The notes: generated by a model from the letters alone, not told the origin. A stretch of DNA of 64,000 nucleotides from Caulobacter hibisci (GCF_016135805.1 NZ_JADWOX010000001.1:62001-126000), one strand, 5' to 3'. Numbered from the stretch's first letter, positions 27,362 to 36,320 are shown. A program made the numbers and translations.

Positions 27362-27502
27362 GGAGCGGCGGGATGGAACCTCAAGCCCTCTCCCGCGATT
27401 TTAATGCCCCGGCCGGCGCGGCGAAGCTCGTCGCCCCCGAACGTCGCCGCCGCCGTTCCAGGCAGGCTCGCGCGCTTGAACGCGACGCTCATGCGACGTT
27501 CA

Positions 27503-27530
27503 TTGAACGGGGCTATCGTTTTGGTATAAG
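27503..27530 (+). promoter_or_regulatory. Sigma70-type promoter of dksA
   Basis: TTGAAC (27503-27508) and TATAAG (27525-27530) with a 16-bp spacer, 45 bases before the dksA ATG. Confidence 0.6.
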
Positions 27531-27575
27531 CACACCGCCCGCTGAGGGCGGAGTTCATCGGGGCGTGAGGCGTTG

Positions 27576-28004
27576 ATGCAGACGGCCACTGTTCTTAAAG
27601 AACCGGACACCTATCGTCCTTCCGAGGACGAGCCTTTCATGAACGAGCGTCAGCTTGAATATTTCAAGCTTAAGCTGCTCGCCTGGAAAGAAGAGATCCT
27701 GCGGGAATCTCGCGAGACGGTGTCCCACCTACAGACTGAGACTGAAAACCATGCCGACCTCGCCGACCGGGCGTCGTCGGAAACCGACCGAGCGCTGGAA
27801 CTGCGGACCCGCGATCGGCAACGGAAACTGATCTCCAAGATCGACCAGGCGTTGCGCCGCGTCGAAGACGGCAGCTACGGCTACTGCGAAGAGACCGGCG
27901 AGCCCATCGGCCTTGCCCGTCTGGACGCCCGTCCGACCGCCACCCTGAGCCTCGAGGCCCAGGAACGTCACGAGCGCCGCGAGCGGGTCCACCGCGACGA
28001 CTGA
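27576..28004 (+). CDS. dksA: DksA-type RNA polymerase regulator
   Basis: 142 aa from ATG 27576 (preceded by GTGAGG; the codon just before is TTG). It binds the RNA polymerase secondary channel and acts with ppGpp. A coiled coil (ERQLEYFKLKLLAWKEEILRESRETVSHLQ) is followed by the zinc-finger region, but only one of the usual four cysteines is present (YGYCEETGEPIGLARLDARPTA). This zinc-independent form is common in alphaproteobacteria. It lies next to the fliX block, as in Caulobacter. Confidence 0.93.
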   Translation: MQTATVLKEPDTYRPSEDEPFMNERQLEYFKLKLLAWKEEILRESRETVSHLQTETENHADLADRASSETDRALELRTRDRQRKLISKIDQALRRVEDGSYGYCEETGEPIGLARLDARPTATLSLEAQERHERRERVHRDD

Positions 28005-28034
28005 GGCCCTCTGGGTCAGACTGATGTGTTTCGC

Positions 28035-28075
28035 GACGGCCTCGCCCCGACCAGGGCGGGGCCGTCTGCGTTTTT
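28035..28075 (+). terminator. Rho-independent terminator of dksA
   Basis: A 13-bp stem (GACGGCCTCGCCC paired with GGGCGGGGCCGTC, one U.G) and 6-nt loop, followed by TGCGTTTTT. Confidence 0.8.
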
Positions 28076-28209
28076 GCCCGATTTCAGCCCAAGCTTGCTG
28101 CTTTTCACGGCGGCGGAGGAATGATCTTCTCCCGTCCGTCGAGGGCCGTTGAGCGGGGAGAGGTCCGCGCCTACGGCCGCTCGAAGCCCTTTGCAGCGAG
28201 CCGCCGACC

Positions 28210-30036
28210 ATGCGCCTGTCCCGTCGCCATCTTCTCCTCTCGGCCGCCGCCGCGACCGCCGCCTCGGGCCTGCCGGCCTTCGCCGCCACGCCCGCCAAGG
28301 GCCCCGTCGCCGATCCCAAGCTGGCCAAGCTGCTCGACGCCTTCGTCGACGAGATTCTCAACGACGCGCCCGAGGCGGCCACGGGCCTGGGCCTCGACAA
28401 GGGCGCCCGCGCCGGCCTGAAGGCCAAGCTGTCGGACAGCTCGGCCGCCGGCCGCCGCGCCCAGGTCGCCGCCTATGCAGACCGCGTCAAGCGCATCGCC
28501 GCCGTCGATCCCAAGACCCTCAACCCGCACGACCTGACGATCCGCGACACCGTGCTGGCGGCCCAGAAGATCGGCGCCGAGGGCGCGGCCTTCAGCTACG
28601 GCGGCGACTACGCCAACCCCTATGTCGTCAGCCAACAGGGCGGGGCCTATTCGTTCGTGCCGGAGTTCCTGAACTCGCAGCACAGCATCGAGGCCGCCGC
28701 CGACGTCGACGCCTACGTCTCGCGCCTGGCCGCCTTCGCCAAGATCGTCGACCAGGAGAACGACCGTATCGCCGAGGACGCCGGCGCTGGGGTGATCCCG
28801 CCGACCTTCATCCTCGACAACGCCATCGGCCAGCTGACCGAGCTGCGCGCCCAGAAGGCCGCCGACAGCCGCATGGTCGGCTCCCTGGCAGAACGCGCCA
28901 AGGAGAAGGGCCTGGCCGACCGGGCCGGCGACGCGACGAAGATCATCGAGGGCGAGGTCTATCCCGCGCTGGAGCGCCAGATCGCCGCCCTCAAGGCCGC
29001 TCGCGCCAAGGCCGACGACAAGGCCGGCGTCTGGAAGCTGCCGCAGGGCGAGGCCTATTACGGCTGGGGCCTGCGCTACAACACCACCACCACGATGGGC
29101 GCCGAGGAGATCCACGCCCTGGGTCTGGAGCAGGGCCGCGAGATCGCATCGCGCATGGACGTGCTGCTGAAGGGCCAGGGCCTGACGCAGGGCAGCGTCG
29201 GCGAGCGCGTCACCGCCCTGACCAAGGACCCGCGCTATCTGTTCGCCGACAGCGACGCCGGCCGGGCCGAGCTCTTGGCCTATCTGAACGACCGCATCGC
29301 CGCGATCCGCCTGCTGATGCCCAAGCTGTCGCGCCTGGGCCTGAAGGCCGACGTCATGGTCAAGGCTGTGCCCAAGGAGATCCAGGACGGCGCGCCGCAG
29401 GGCTACATGAACTTCGCCTCGCTCGATGGCTCGCGGCCGGCGATCTACTACATCAATCTGAAAAACATCGGCAATTGGCCCAAGTTCAGCCTGCCGACCC
29501 TGACCACCCACGAGGCCATCCCCGGTCACGCCTGGCAGGGCGCGTACCTGGCCGAGCGGGCCAACCAGATCCCGACCATCAGCTCGCTGATGGGCTTTGG
29601 CGCCTTCGTCGAGGGCTGGGCGCTCTATGCCGAGCAGATCGCCGACGAGGCCGGCTATTACGAGGGCGATCCCCTGGGCCAGCTGGGCTACCTGCAGGCC
29701 CAGCAGTTCCGCGCCGCCCGCTTGGTGGTCGACACCGGCCTGCACCACAAGCGCTGGACCCGCGACCAGGCCGTGGAGTTCATGACCTCGACCACCGGCC
29801 GCGCCAAGCCGGCCATGGTCAGCGAGGTCGACCGCTACTGCGCCAGCCCTGGCCAGGCCTGCGCCTACAAGATCGGCCACACCGAGATCCTGCGCCTGCG
29901 CGAAAAGGCCAAGGCGGCTCTCGGCCCGCGCTTCGACCTGCGCGACTTCAACGACGTCGTGGTCTCGACCGGCGGCACGCCGCTGACCGTGCTGGGCGAG
30001 GTGGTGGATCGGTATGTGAAGGGGGCGAAGGGGTAG
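28210..30036 (+). CDS. Exported DUF885-family zinc peptidase-like protein
   Basis: 608 aa. The start has a Tat-like signal (MRLSRRHLLLSAAAATAASG). The protein has the DUF885 hallmark HEAIPGH (H434-E435...H440), a zinc-peptidase-like motif, followed by GFGAFVEGWALYAEQIADE. The family is linked to M32-like peptidases, but substrates are not established. It stands alone between dksA and a repeat. Start ATG 28210 lies at the signal peptide; the ribosome site is weak (GAGCCGCCGACC). Confidence 0.85.
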   Translation: MRLSRRHLLLSAAAATAASGLPAFAATPAKGPVADPKLAKLLDAFVDEILNDAPEAATGLGLDKGARAGLKAKLSDSSAAGRRAQVAAYADRVKRIAAVDPKTLNPHDLTIRDTVLAAQKIGAEGAAFSYGGDYANPYVVSQQGGAYSFVPEFLNSQHSIEAAADVDAYVSRLAAFAKIVDQENDRIAEDAGAGVIPPTFILDNAIGQLTELRAQKAADSRMVGSLAERAKEKGLADRAGDATKIIEGEVYPALERQIAALKAARAKADDKAGVWKLPQGEAYYGWGLRYNTTTTMGAEEIHALGLEQGREIASRMDVLLKGQGLTQGSVGERVTALTKDPRYLFADSDAGRAELLAYLNDRIAAIRLLMPKLSRLGLKADVMVKAVPKEIQDGAPQGYMNFASLDGSRPAIYYINLKNIGNWPKFSLPTLTTHEAIPGHAWQGAYLAERANQIPTISSLMGFGAFVEGWALYAEQIADEAGYYEGDPLGQLGYLQAQQFRAARLVVDTGLHHKRWTRDQAVEFMTSTTGRAKPAMVSEVDRYCASPGQACAYKIGHTEILRLREKAKAALGPRFDLRDFNDVVVSTGGTPLTVLGEVVDRYVKGAKG

Positions 30037-30049
30037 TCGCCTGCGGCAA

Positions 30050-30160
30050 CCCCCTCAGTCGCTCCGCGACAGCTCCCCCCAGAGGGGGAGCATCTCGTTG
30101 GCTCGGCGCTCCTAGATCCTCCCCCTCTGGGGGAGGTGGCCCGGAGGGCCGGAGGGGGTC
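30050..30160. repeat. Palindromic intergenic repeat, copy 1 of CCCCCTCAGTCGCTCCGCGA type
   Basis: About 110 bp ending one base before the stop codon of the FMN-binding gene. It is almost identical to 32852-32961, including the stretch GGCGCTCCTAGATCCTCCCC. The outer ends are inverted repeats. Confidence 0.8.
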
Positions 30161-30161
30161 T

Positions 30162-30776
30162 TCACCACATCGTCGCCGCCGCTCGGGCCGGCCAGGCCTC
30201 GTAATAGGCCGTGCCGCCGACTTCGCCGGCGGTGACGGCCGCCAGCATGGCGCCGGCCGTCGGCAGGGATTTCGGATCGACCTGGGTCTCGGCCTTCCAC
30301 AGCCCCGAGCGGATCACCGCCCGGGCGCACTGGAAGTAGCATTCCTCGATGGTGACGATCAGGGCCGTGCGCGGCGCCTTGCCCTCGACCGCCAGGCTTT
30401 CGAGCAGCGCCGGCTCGACGCTGATCACCGCCCGGCCGTTGACCCGGAAGGTCGTGCCCGAGCCGGGGATCAGGAACAGCAGGGCCACGCGCGGGTCGCG
30501 GACGATGTTGCGCAGGCTGTCGATGCGGTTGTTGCCGCGGCGGTCGGGCAGGATCAGCGTGCGGTCGTCGGCGATGGTCGCCAGGCCGTGGGCGTCGCCG
30601 CGCGGGCTGCAGTCCAGGCCCTCGGGGCCGACCGTGGCCAGGGCCAGGAACGGCGAGGCCTCGACCAGGGCGCGATAGTGCGGGGTGAGCCGGTCGCTGA
30701 CCTTGACGGTCGAGGCCGGAACGGGGGCTGGGCTGTAGATCGCCTCCAGCGCCTCCACGGTGTCGATGATCGCCAT
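30162..30776 (-). CDS. Pyridoxamine 5'-phosphate oxidase-like FMN-binding protein
   Basis: 204 aa. The split-barrel flavin fold is suggested by the N-terminal HYRALVEASPFLALATVGPEGLDCSPRGD, LILPDRRGNNRIDSLRNIVRDPRVALLFLIPG and GRAVIS, the pattern of the MSMEG_1061-type subfamily of FMN or F420-binding oxidoreductases. The substrate is not known. A single gene with its 3' end at the repeat. Confidence 0.82.
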   Translation of the reverse strand: MAIIDTVEALEAIYSPAPVPASTVKVSDRLTPHYRALVEASPFLALATVGPEGLDCSPRGDAHGLATIADDRTLILPDRRGNNRIDSLRNIVRDPRVALLFLIPGSGTTFRVNGRAVISVEPALLESLAVEGKAPRTALIVTIEECYFQCARAVIRSGLWKAETQVDPKSLPTAGAMLAAVTAGEVGGTAYYEAWPARAAATMW

Positions 30777-30842
30777 GCGCGTCTCCCCGTCGTTCGAGAG
30801 GAAACCTAGCAGCCGCGATCTTCCATGTCAGTTTCGGGGTTG

Positions 30843-31205
30843 TCAGGCCTGGCCGGTGACCGCCTGCTGGCAGGCCTCGGCCAGGCGGCGCGGCGAGATC
30901 GGCTTGTCGACGATGGCGCGGCGGGCGTTGGCCAGCTGGTCGGCATTGCCGGTGACGAACACCGTCGGGATGCGGCCCAGCTTGGCCTCGATGGCCTCGA
31001 CCGCCTCCAGCCCGGTGCCGCCGATGATCCGGAAGTCGGCCGTGATCAGGTCTGGAGCCCGGGCCAGGGCGCAGCTGAGCGCTTCCTGCGGACTGTCGGC
31101 GATGTCGAAACTGGAATAGCCCTGGGCGGCGAGGAGCGCCTCGACCTCGAGAGCGATGAGGATCTCGTCCTCGATAATGAGCGCGTGGCCTTGGGACCTT
31201 GTCAC
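30843..31205 (-). CDS. Single-domain response regulator
   Basis: 120 aa, receiver only. E12 and D13 bind metal, D57 (LITADFRI) is the phospho-acceptor, T85 and K101 (VDKPI) complete the site. The segment VFVTGN around T85 resembles the FATGUY motif of regulators that work with HWE-type kinases in alphaproteobacteria. No kinase is adjacent. It diverges from the enoyl-CoA hydratase gene over 233 bp. Confidence 0.85.
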   Translation of the reverse strand: MTRSQGHALIIEDEILIALEVEALLAAQGYSSFDIADSPQEALSCALARAPDLITADFRIIGGTGLEAVEAIEAKLGRIPTVFVTGNADQLANARRAIVDKPISPRRLAEACQQAVTGQA

Positions 31206-31438
31206 TGCACTTACGCCAATCCGCTGTCGTCCCTGGGAAGAACTACAACCCGAACTTTAATGCCGCGCCAATCGATTTCGCGCCAGGGTTTGCAGAAATG
31301 TGTCTCTGCACGCACGAACCCTCACGCCGCCGTGATGGCGCCGCCCGCTCCGCGAGAGTCGCGCCAGGCCGTTTCCCTCGGGGGCCGAAAGCTTCTATTC
31401 AAACATAAAACAGAACAGCCGCAGGAGCGCCCACACCC

Positions 31439-32242
31439 ATGTCCCAGCCCCTCGTCCTCACCGAAAAGCGCGGCCACGTCGCCATCCTCACCCTGAATCG
31501 TCCCGAGGCCATGAACGCCCTGGGCGCGCCGGGCGACGGCGACCAGGTGGCGGCCGCCTGCGAGGCGATCAACGACGACCAGGAGATCCGCTGCGTGATC
31601 CTGACCGGGGCGGGCAAGGCCTTCTCGGCCGGCGGCGACGTCAAGGCGATGAAGGCCCGCGAGGGCGCCTTCGGCGGCAACGGCGTGGCCGTCCGCGATG
31701 GCTACCGCAAGAACATCCACCGCATCGTGCGGGCCATCTACGGCCTGGAAGTCCCGTCGATCGCGGCGGTCAACGGCGCGGCCATCGGCCTGGGCTGCGA
31801 CGTGGCCTGCATGACCGACATCCGCATCGCCGCCGACACCGCCAAGTTCGGGGTGACCTTCCTGAAGCTGGGCTTGATCCCCGGCGACGGCGGCGCCTGG
31901 CTGATGCCGCGCACCGTGGGCATGAGCCGGGCGGCCGAACTGCTGTTCACTGGCGACGTCATCGACGCGGCCAAGGCCGCCGACTGGGGCCTGATCAGCC
32001 GCGCCGTGCCCTCGGCCGACCTGATGGGCGAGGCCCTGGCCCTGGCCGAGCGGATCGCCCTGCAGCCGCCGCACGCCTTGCGCATGGCCAAGAGTCTGCT
32101 CAAGCACGGCCAGACGGCGAGCTACGACACCCTGATGGAGATGAGCGCCGCCGCTCAGGCCATCGCCCACCACACCGAGGACCACATGGAAGGCGTCGAC
32201 GCCATTCTCGAAAAACGCCAGCCCACCTTCCGGGGCGCCTGA
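31439..32242 (+). CDS. Enoyl-CoA hydratase/isomerase family protein
   Basis: 267 aa crotonase fold. Oxyanion-hole segments FSAGGDVKAM and NGAAIGLGCDVACMTDIRIA and the catalytic-region LGLIPGDGGAWLMPRTVG are visible. Acts on a CoA thioester in beta-oxidation or a related catabolic route; the specific substrate is not evident. Followed after 2 nt by a DUF3052 gene, so they form an operon. Confidence 0.88.
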   Translation: MSQPLVLTEKRGHVAILTLNRPEAMNALGAPGDGDQVAAACEAINDDQEIRCVILTGAGKAFSAGGDVKAMKAREGAFGGNGVAVRDGYRKNIHRIVRAIYGLEVPSIAAVNGAAIGLGCDVACMTDIRIAADTAKFGVTFLKLGLIPGDGGAWLMPRTVGMSRAAELLFTGDVIDAAKAADWGLISRAVPSADLMGEALALAERIALQPPHALRMAKSLLKHGQTASYDTLMEMSAAAQAIAHHTEDHMEGVDAILEKRQPTFRGA

Positions 32243-32244
32243 GC

Positions 32245-32850
32245 ATGGGCAAGGAGGCCAAGGCCTGGGGGCAGCTCAGCGACGGCGAGAGCGACGGCAA
32301 GCTGCTATGGGAGCCGCCCAAGCTGATCTTCCGCGGCGCGGTGCGCGGCATCTACCAGGGCCACGCCCTGCGCGGGATCCGCGTCGAGGGCGACGACATC
32401 GTGCTCAGCGACGGCACGCGCTTCACGCTGGACCCCGGTCAGGCCGAAAAGTGGGTGCACGCCATCCTCAATCCGCCCTCGCGGCTGGACAAGCTGGGCG
32501 TCAAGCCGGGCATGAGGGTGGTGGTCGACGGCGTCGACGACGAGGCCTTCCTCGAAGAGCTGGCCGGCCGCGTCGAGGCCGAGATCGGAACGGCGGAGGA
32601 CTTCGAAGAGGTCGACCTGCTGTTCCTGGCCGCGGATGACCTGGCCGAGCTGGACCGGCTGGAGGACCTCAAGGGCGTGCTGGCCGACAAGGGCGCGATC
32701 TGGATCGTCTCCCAGAAGGGCAAGGGCGCGCCGCTGAAGGATACCGATGTCCTGGCCGCCGCGCGCGGCGTGAGCCTGTCGGACACCAAGGTCTGCGGGT
32801 TTTCGGCGACGCACACGGCGCTGCGGTTCGTGCGCCGGAAGGGGGAATAG
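32245..32850 (+). CDS. DUF3052-like protein
   Basis: 201 aa. The C-terminal 130 residues read LDKLGVKPGMRVVVDGVDDEAFLEEL ... VDLLFLAADDLAELDRLEDLKGVLADKGAIWIVSQKG ... DTKVCGFSATHTALRFVRRK, the pattern of DUF3052, a small family of unknown function. The N-terminal part (WGQLSDGESDGKLLWEPPKL) is acidic. It is tightly linked to the upstream hydratase gene. Confidence 0.72.
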   Translation: MGKEAKAWGQLSDGESDGKLLWEPPKLIFRGAVRGIYQGHALRGIRVEGDDIVLSDGTRFTLDPGQAEKWVHAILNPPSRLDKLGVKPGMRVVVDGVDDEAFLEELAGRVEAEIGTAEDFEEVDLLFLAADDLAELDRLEDLKGVLADKGAIWIVSQKGKGAPLKDTDVLAAARGVSLSDTKVCGFSATHTALRFVRRKGE

Positions 32851-32851
32851 G

Positions 32852-32961
32852 CCCCCTCAGTCGCTCCGCGACAGCTCCCCCAGAGGGCGAGCATCTTCTG
32901 GGCGCGGCGCTCCTAGATCCTCCCCCTCTGGGGGAGGTGGCCCGGAGGGCCGGAGGGGGTC
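32852..32961. repeat. Palindromic intergenic repeat, copy 2 of the 30050-30160 element
   Basis: Nearly base-for-base identical to 30050-30160, about 2.8 kb away and in the same orientation. It starts directly after the DUF3052 stop codon and ends 11 bases from the lipoprotein stop. Confidence 0.8.
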
Positions 32962-32971
32962 TTCGCCGAGA

Positions 32972-33559
32972 CTAGAACCGCTGCTTGCAGCCCTGCTTTT
33001 GGTGCACGCCGCGCAGGAAGCCGCGGCGGGCCAGGCCCGCGTCGACCAAGGCGTCGAGGTGGCGGTCGGCCGGGGCGGCGCCGGAGATCTCGCGGACCAG
33101 GCTGCGGAAGGGGATGATCGAATTGACGATCGCCTTGCCGCCGGCCTCGGCCAGCTTGCCGGCCCGGTTTTCCGTGTACTCGTTGTCGGTCTTGTAGTCG
33201 GGACCCAGGGCCTCGTTCAGACGGACGATCTCGCCCGTCAGCTTGGCGCAGGTCTTCAGGCCCTTGACGCTGTAGGGGTCGCTCAGGGCCTCTTCCAGCA
33301 CCGGCGGGATCTTCTTCTTCGACAGGCCGACGTCGCGGACCGGCTGGCTGCCGATGTCCATCGACTTCTCGCGCCAGCCGTCGGGCCTGCCGTCGCCGTT
33401 GGAGTCCTTGGCGGGGGGCGGCGGAGGCTTTCCGGCCGTCGAGGCCGGAGGCGTCTTGGCCGGATAGCTCGGTTGCGCCGTCGCGCAGCCCGTCGCCATC
33501 GCCGCGGCGGCGGCCAGCACCGCCAGTTTCGTCAAGGTCCCCGTCATCTCACCCGCCAT
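32972..33559 (-). CDS. Putative lipoprotein
   Basis: 195 aa from ATG 33559; ATG 33547 also fits and gives a cleaner lipoprotein signal (MTGTLTKLAVLAAAAAMATG then C21). After the lipid Cys comes a Pro-rich linker (AKTPPASTAGKPPPPPAKDS) and NGDGRPDGW, a calcium-binding-like motif. The remainder shows no known domain. It may be an outer-membrane or periplasmic lipoprotein with an unknown task. Confidence 0.75.
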   Translation of the reverse strand: MAGEMTGTLTKLAVLAAAAAMATGCATAQPSYPAKTPPASTAGKPPPPPAKDSNGDGRPDGWREKSMDIGSQPVRDVGLSKKKIPPVLEEALSDPYSVKGLKTCAKLTGEIVRLNEALGPDYKTDNEYTENRAGKLAEAGGKAIVNSIIPFRSLVREISGAAPADRHLDALVDAGLARRGFLRGVHQKQGCKQRF

Positions 33560-33787
33560 CCTGTTGGTCTGCCCATCCTAGCTGGATGAACGCCGATCAG
33601 GAACGGCAAGCTGGGCCTTGGGTTCCCACCCGCTTGCGGGGTTGCACCATAGGGACGCCTTCCTGGACCTCGTGCCCAGGATCCATCGTTCCGTTGCTCA
33701 GATCTTTGCGGGATGACTAAGGTCTGCGCGGTCGTCGGCATGGACCTCGCCACGAGGGCGAGGGAGGCGAAGTGTCGTTGAGCGTAA
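33560..33787. repeat. Intergenic region with degenerate palindromic repeats
   Basis: No gene is seen. TCCTGGACCTCGTGCCCAGGA (about 33661-33681) is an inverted repeat, and the end (about 33753-33770, CGCCACGAGGGCGAGG) resembles the arms of the repeat at 37939-38074. This looks like a decayed copy. Confidence 0.4.
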
Positions 33788-35263
33788 TTACGCCGCCGCT
33801 CTGGCCTTGCGACGCCCGAAGGTCATCACCCCGTCCTCCAGCCTGCCCAGCCGCAGGGCCGCCAGATCCAGGGCGTAGTTCTGATGCACCTTCCACGGCG
33901 CCTTCACGCCCTGCTTGGGGAACTGGTCCATGGCCCGCTGCACGTAGCCCGACGAGAAGTCGAGCCAGGGCGCGGCTTCCATGTTCGGCTCGTTCAGATG
34001 GGGCACGCACCAGTCGGCGCCGGCGCGGTCCATGTGGGCCAGCAGGCGGCAGACATATTCGCTGGTGAGGTCCGCCTTAAGCGTCCAGGAGGCGTTGGTG
34101 TAGCCGAAGGCCGAGGCCAGGTTCGGCACATCGCTGAACATCATGCCCTTGTAGCTGAAGCCCTTGGCCAGATCGACGGCGCGGCCGTCGACGACCACCT
34201 CCAGGCCGCTCATCAGCTGCATGCGCAGGCCGGTGGCGGTGACGACGATGTCGGCCGGCAGGGTCTTGCCCGACTTCATGAGCAGGCCGTCCTCGGTGAA
34301 GCTGTCGATATGGTCGGTGACCACCTCGGCCGAGCCGTTTCCGATCGCCGCGAACAGGTCGGCGTCGGGCACCAGGCACAGCCGCTGGTCCCAGGGATTG
34401 TAGCGCGGCGTGAAGTGGGTCTCGACGTCGTAGTCCTTGGGCAGCTGCTCGCGGACCAGGTCGATTAGCTGCTGCTTGGTCTTGGCCGGCTTCTTCCGGG
34501 CCAGGTTGAAGAACAGCATGGTGATCAGCACGTTCTTCCAGCGCGTGATCCCGTAGGCGGTCATGGCCGGTAGGCGCCTGCGCATCCAGTTGGCCAGGCC
34601 GTCTTCCGCCGGACGCGAGACCACATAGGTCGGCGAGCGCTGCAGCATGGTGACGTGGGCGGCGGTCTTGGCCATCTCCGGCACGATGGTCACCGCCGTC
34701 GCGCCGCTGCCGATCACCACCACCCGCTTGCCGGCGTAGTCGAGGTCCTCGGGCCAGTGCTGGGGATGGACGATCTCGCCCTTGAAGCGCTCGGTTCCCG
34801 CGAAGTCGGGCGTGTAGCCGGCGTCGTAGGCGTAGTAGCCGGCGCACATATAGAGAAAGCCGCAGGTGATCTGGACCATTTCGCCGGTCTCGAGGCGCTC
34901 GGCCTCGACGGTCCAGGTCGCCGTCTCGCTGCTCCATGCGGCGCGGCGCACCTTGTGGCGGAAACGGATGTGCTGGTTGACGCCGGCTTCCGTCGCCGTC
35001 TCGCGCACATAGCGCAGGATCGACGGGCCGTCGGCGATGGCTTTCGCTTCGCGCCACGGCTTGAACGAATAGCCCAGGGTGTACATGTCGCTGTCGGAGC
35101 GGATGCCCGGATAGCGGAACAGGTCCCAGGTGCCGCCGATCGCCTCGCGGGCCTCGAGGATGGCGTAGGTCTTGCCCGGCAGCCGCCGCGTCAGGTGATG
35201 GGCCGCCCCAATCCCCGACAGGCCCGCGCCCACGATCAGGACGTCGACATGGTCCGTGCTCAT
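33788..35263 (-). CDS. Baeyer-Villiger-type flavin monooxygenase
   Basis: 491 aa, flavin-containing monooxygenase. Two Rossmann motifs (VGAGLSGIGAAHH near residue 11 and GSGATAV near 185) flank the Baeyer-Villiger fingerprint FKGEIVHPQHWP (160-171, FxGxxxHxxxWP). It inserts oxygen next to a ketone using NADPH and FAD; the native substrate is unknown. A single gene, divergent from the EamA gene with two palindromes in between. Confidence 0.88.
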   Translation of the reverse strand: MSTDHVDVLIVGAGLSGIGAAHHLTRRLPGKTYAILEAREAIGGTWDLFRYPGIRSDSDMYTLGYSFKPWREAKAIADGPSILRYVRETATEAGVNQHIRFRHKVRRAAWSSETATWTVEAERLETGEMVQITCGFLYMCAGYYAYDAGYTPDFAGTERFKGEIVHPQHWPEDLDYAGKRVVVIGSGATAVTIVPEMAKTAAHVTMLQRSPTYVVSRPAEDGLANWMRRRLPAMTAYGITRWKNVLITMLFFNLARKKPAKTKQQLIDLVREQLPKDYDVETHFTPRYNPWDQRLCLVPDADLFAAIGNGSAEVVTDHIDSFTEDGLLMKSGKTLPADIVVTATGLRMQLMSGLEVVVDGRAVDLAKGFSYKGMMFSDVPNLASAFGYTNASWTLKADLTSEYVCRLLAHMDRAGADWCVPHLNEPNMEAAPWLDFSSGYVQRAMDQFPKQGVKAPWKVHQNYALDLAALRLGRLEDGVMTFGRRKARAAA

Positions 35264-35315
35264 CCGCGTCTCCGTCCCCGCCTCGCGATCCGGTTGGCCC
35301 GGATGCTGTTTTCAA

Positions 35316-35347
35316 GTGAACGATGTTCACCAGCAAACGACCGTTTG
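35316..35347. promoter_or_regulatory. Two adjacent palindromes between the monooxygenase and EamA genes
   Basis: GTGAAC-GAT-GTTCAC (35316-35330) and CAAACG-AC-CGTTTG (35334-35347) are perfect inverted repeats. The first looks like a TetR/AcrR-type operator. The regulator gene is not in the window. Confidence 0.7.
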
Positions 35348-35396
35348 GACCTTGCGTCAATTGCGGCGTCGAAGGCGGCGTCGGTTTTCATTGCGC

Positions 35397-36320
35397 ATGG
35401 ACCTCCAGGCCAAGTATGCGGAAGGCATGTCCCTGCGTGATTTCGGCCTCTTGGTGCTGGTCTGCCTGATCTGGGCCAGCAACAACATCGTCTCCAAGAT
35501 CGTGGTCGCCCACTGGGGCGTGCCGCCGCTGTTCTATGCGGCGGTGCGCTTCGCCCTGGTCGCGGCCGTGACCCTGCCGTGGCTGCTGCCCGCGCCGCGG
35601 CCGACGTGGCGGATGCTGGCCGTCGGCGTGCTGATGGGGGCGGGCGGTTTTGCTCTGCTGTTCATGGGCTTCAAGACCGCCTCGCCGTCGGCCGCGGCGG
35701 TGGTGGTGCAGGCGGGTGTACCCTTCACCACCCTGCTGTCGGTGCTGATGCTGGGTGAGAAGATTCACTGGCGGCGCGGGATCGGCATCGCCCTGACCCT
35801 GGCCGGAGCGCTGATCGTGATCTGGAACCCGCACGGCTTTTCGCTGTCGGTCGGCCTGTGGCTGATCGTGGCCTCGGCCCTGGCCGGGTCACTGGGCGCG
35901 GTGATGATGAAGCAGATCCAGGGCGTCAAACCGCTGAAGCTGCAGGCCTGGGTGGGCTTCACCTCGGTGTGGATCCTGGCGGCGGCCAGCTTCGCCCTGG
36001 AGCCCGGCGCCAGCGACAAGGCCCTGGCCGCCGGCTGGCCGTTCGTGGCGGCCGTGGCCTATTCGGCCCTGGTGGTGTCGGTGATCGCCCACACCGGCTA
36101 TTACGGCCTGATCCAGCGCTACGAGGCCAACCTGATCGCTCCGCTCACCCTGATGACCCCGCTGATGACCATCGGCCTGGGCGTGGCCATCACCCATGAC
36201 CATTTCGACCTGCGCATGGGGATCGGCGCGGCGCTGGCGCTTGCGGGCGTGCTGATCGTCGCCCTGCGCCGCAACCAGGTGACGCCGCTGCTGATGCTTC
36301 TCAAGGACCGCTCGCAATGA
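35397..36320 (+). CDS. EamA/DMT-family membrane transporter
   Basis: 307 aa from ATG 35397. Ten hydrophobic helices in two EamA repeats (GLLVLVCLIWASNNIVSKIVV at the start, second repeat from LWLIVASALAGSLGAVMMKQI). Exports or imports a small metabolite such as an amino acid or nucleoside; the substrate is unknown. ATG 35427 is a possible later start. Its stop overlaps the amidase start (ATGA), so it heads an operon of four genes. Confidence 0.8.
   Translation: MDLQAKYAEGMSLRDFGLLVLVCLIWASNNIVSKIVVAHWGVPPLFYAAVRFALVAAVTLPWLLPAPRPTWRMLAVGVLMGAGGFALLFMGFKTASPSAAAVVVQAGVPFTTLLSVLMLGEKIHWRRGIGIALTLAGALIVIWNPHGFSLSVGLWLIVASALAGSLGAVMMKQIQGVKPLKLQAWVGFTSVWILAAASFALEPGASDKALAAGWPFVAAVAYSALVVSVIAHTGYYGLIQRYEANLIAPLTLMTPLMTIGLGVAITHDHFDLRMGIGAALALAGVLIVALRRNQVTPLLMLLKDRSQ

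Noticed and set aside
27358..27576. 72-aa ORF between fliX and dksA
   Set aside because: Arg-rich, spans the dksA promoter and no motif; likely chance.
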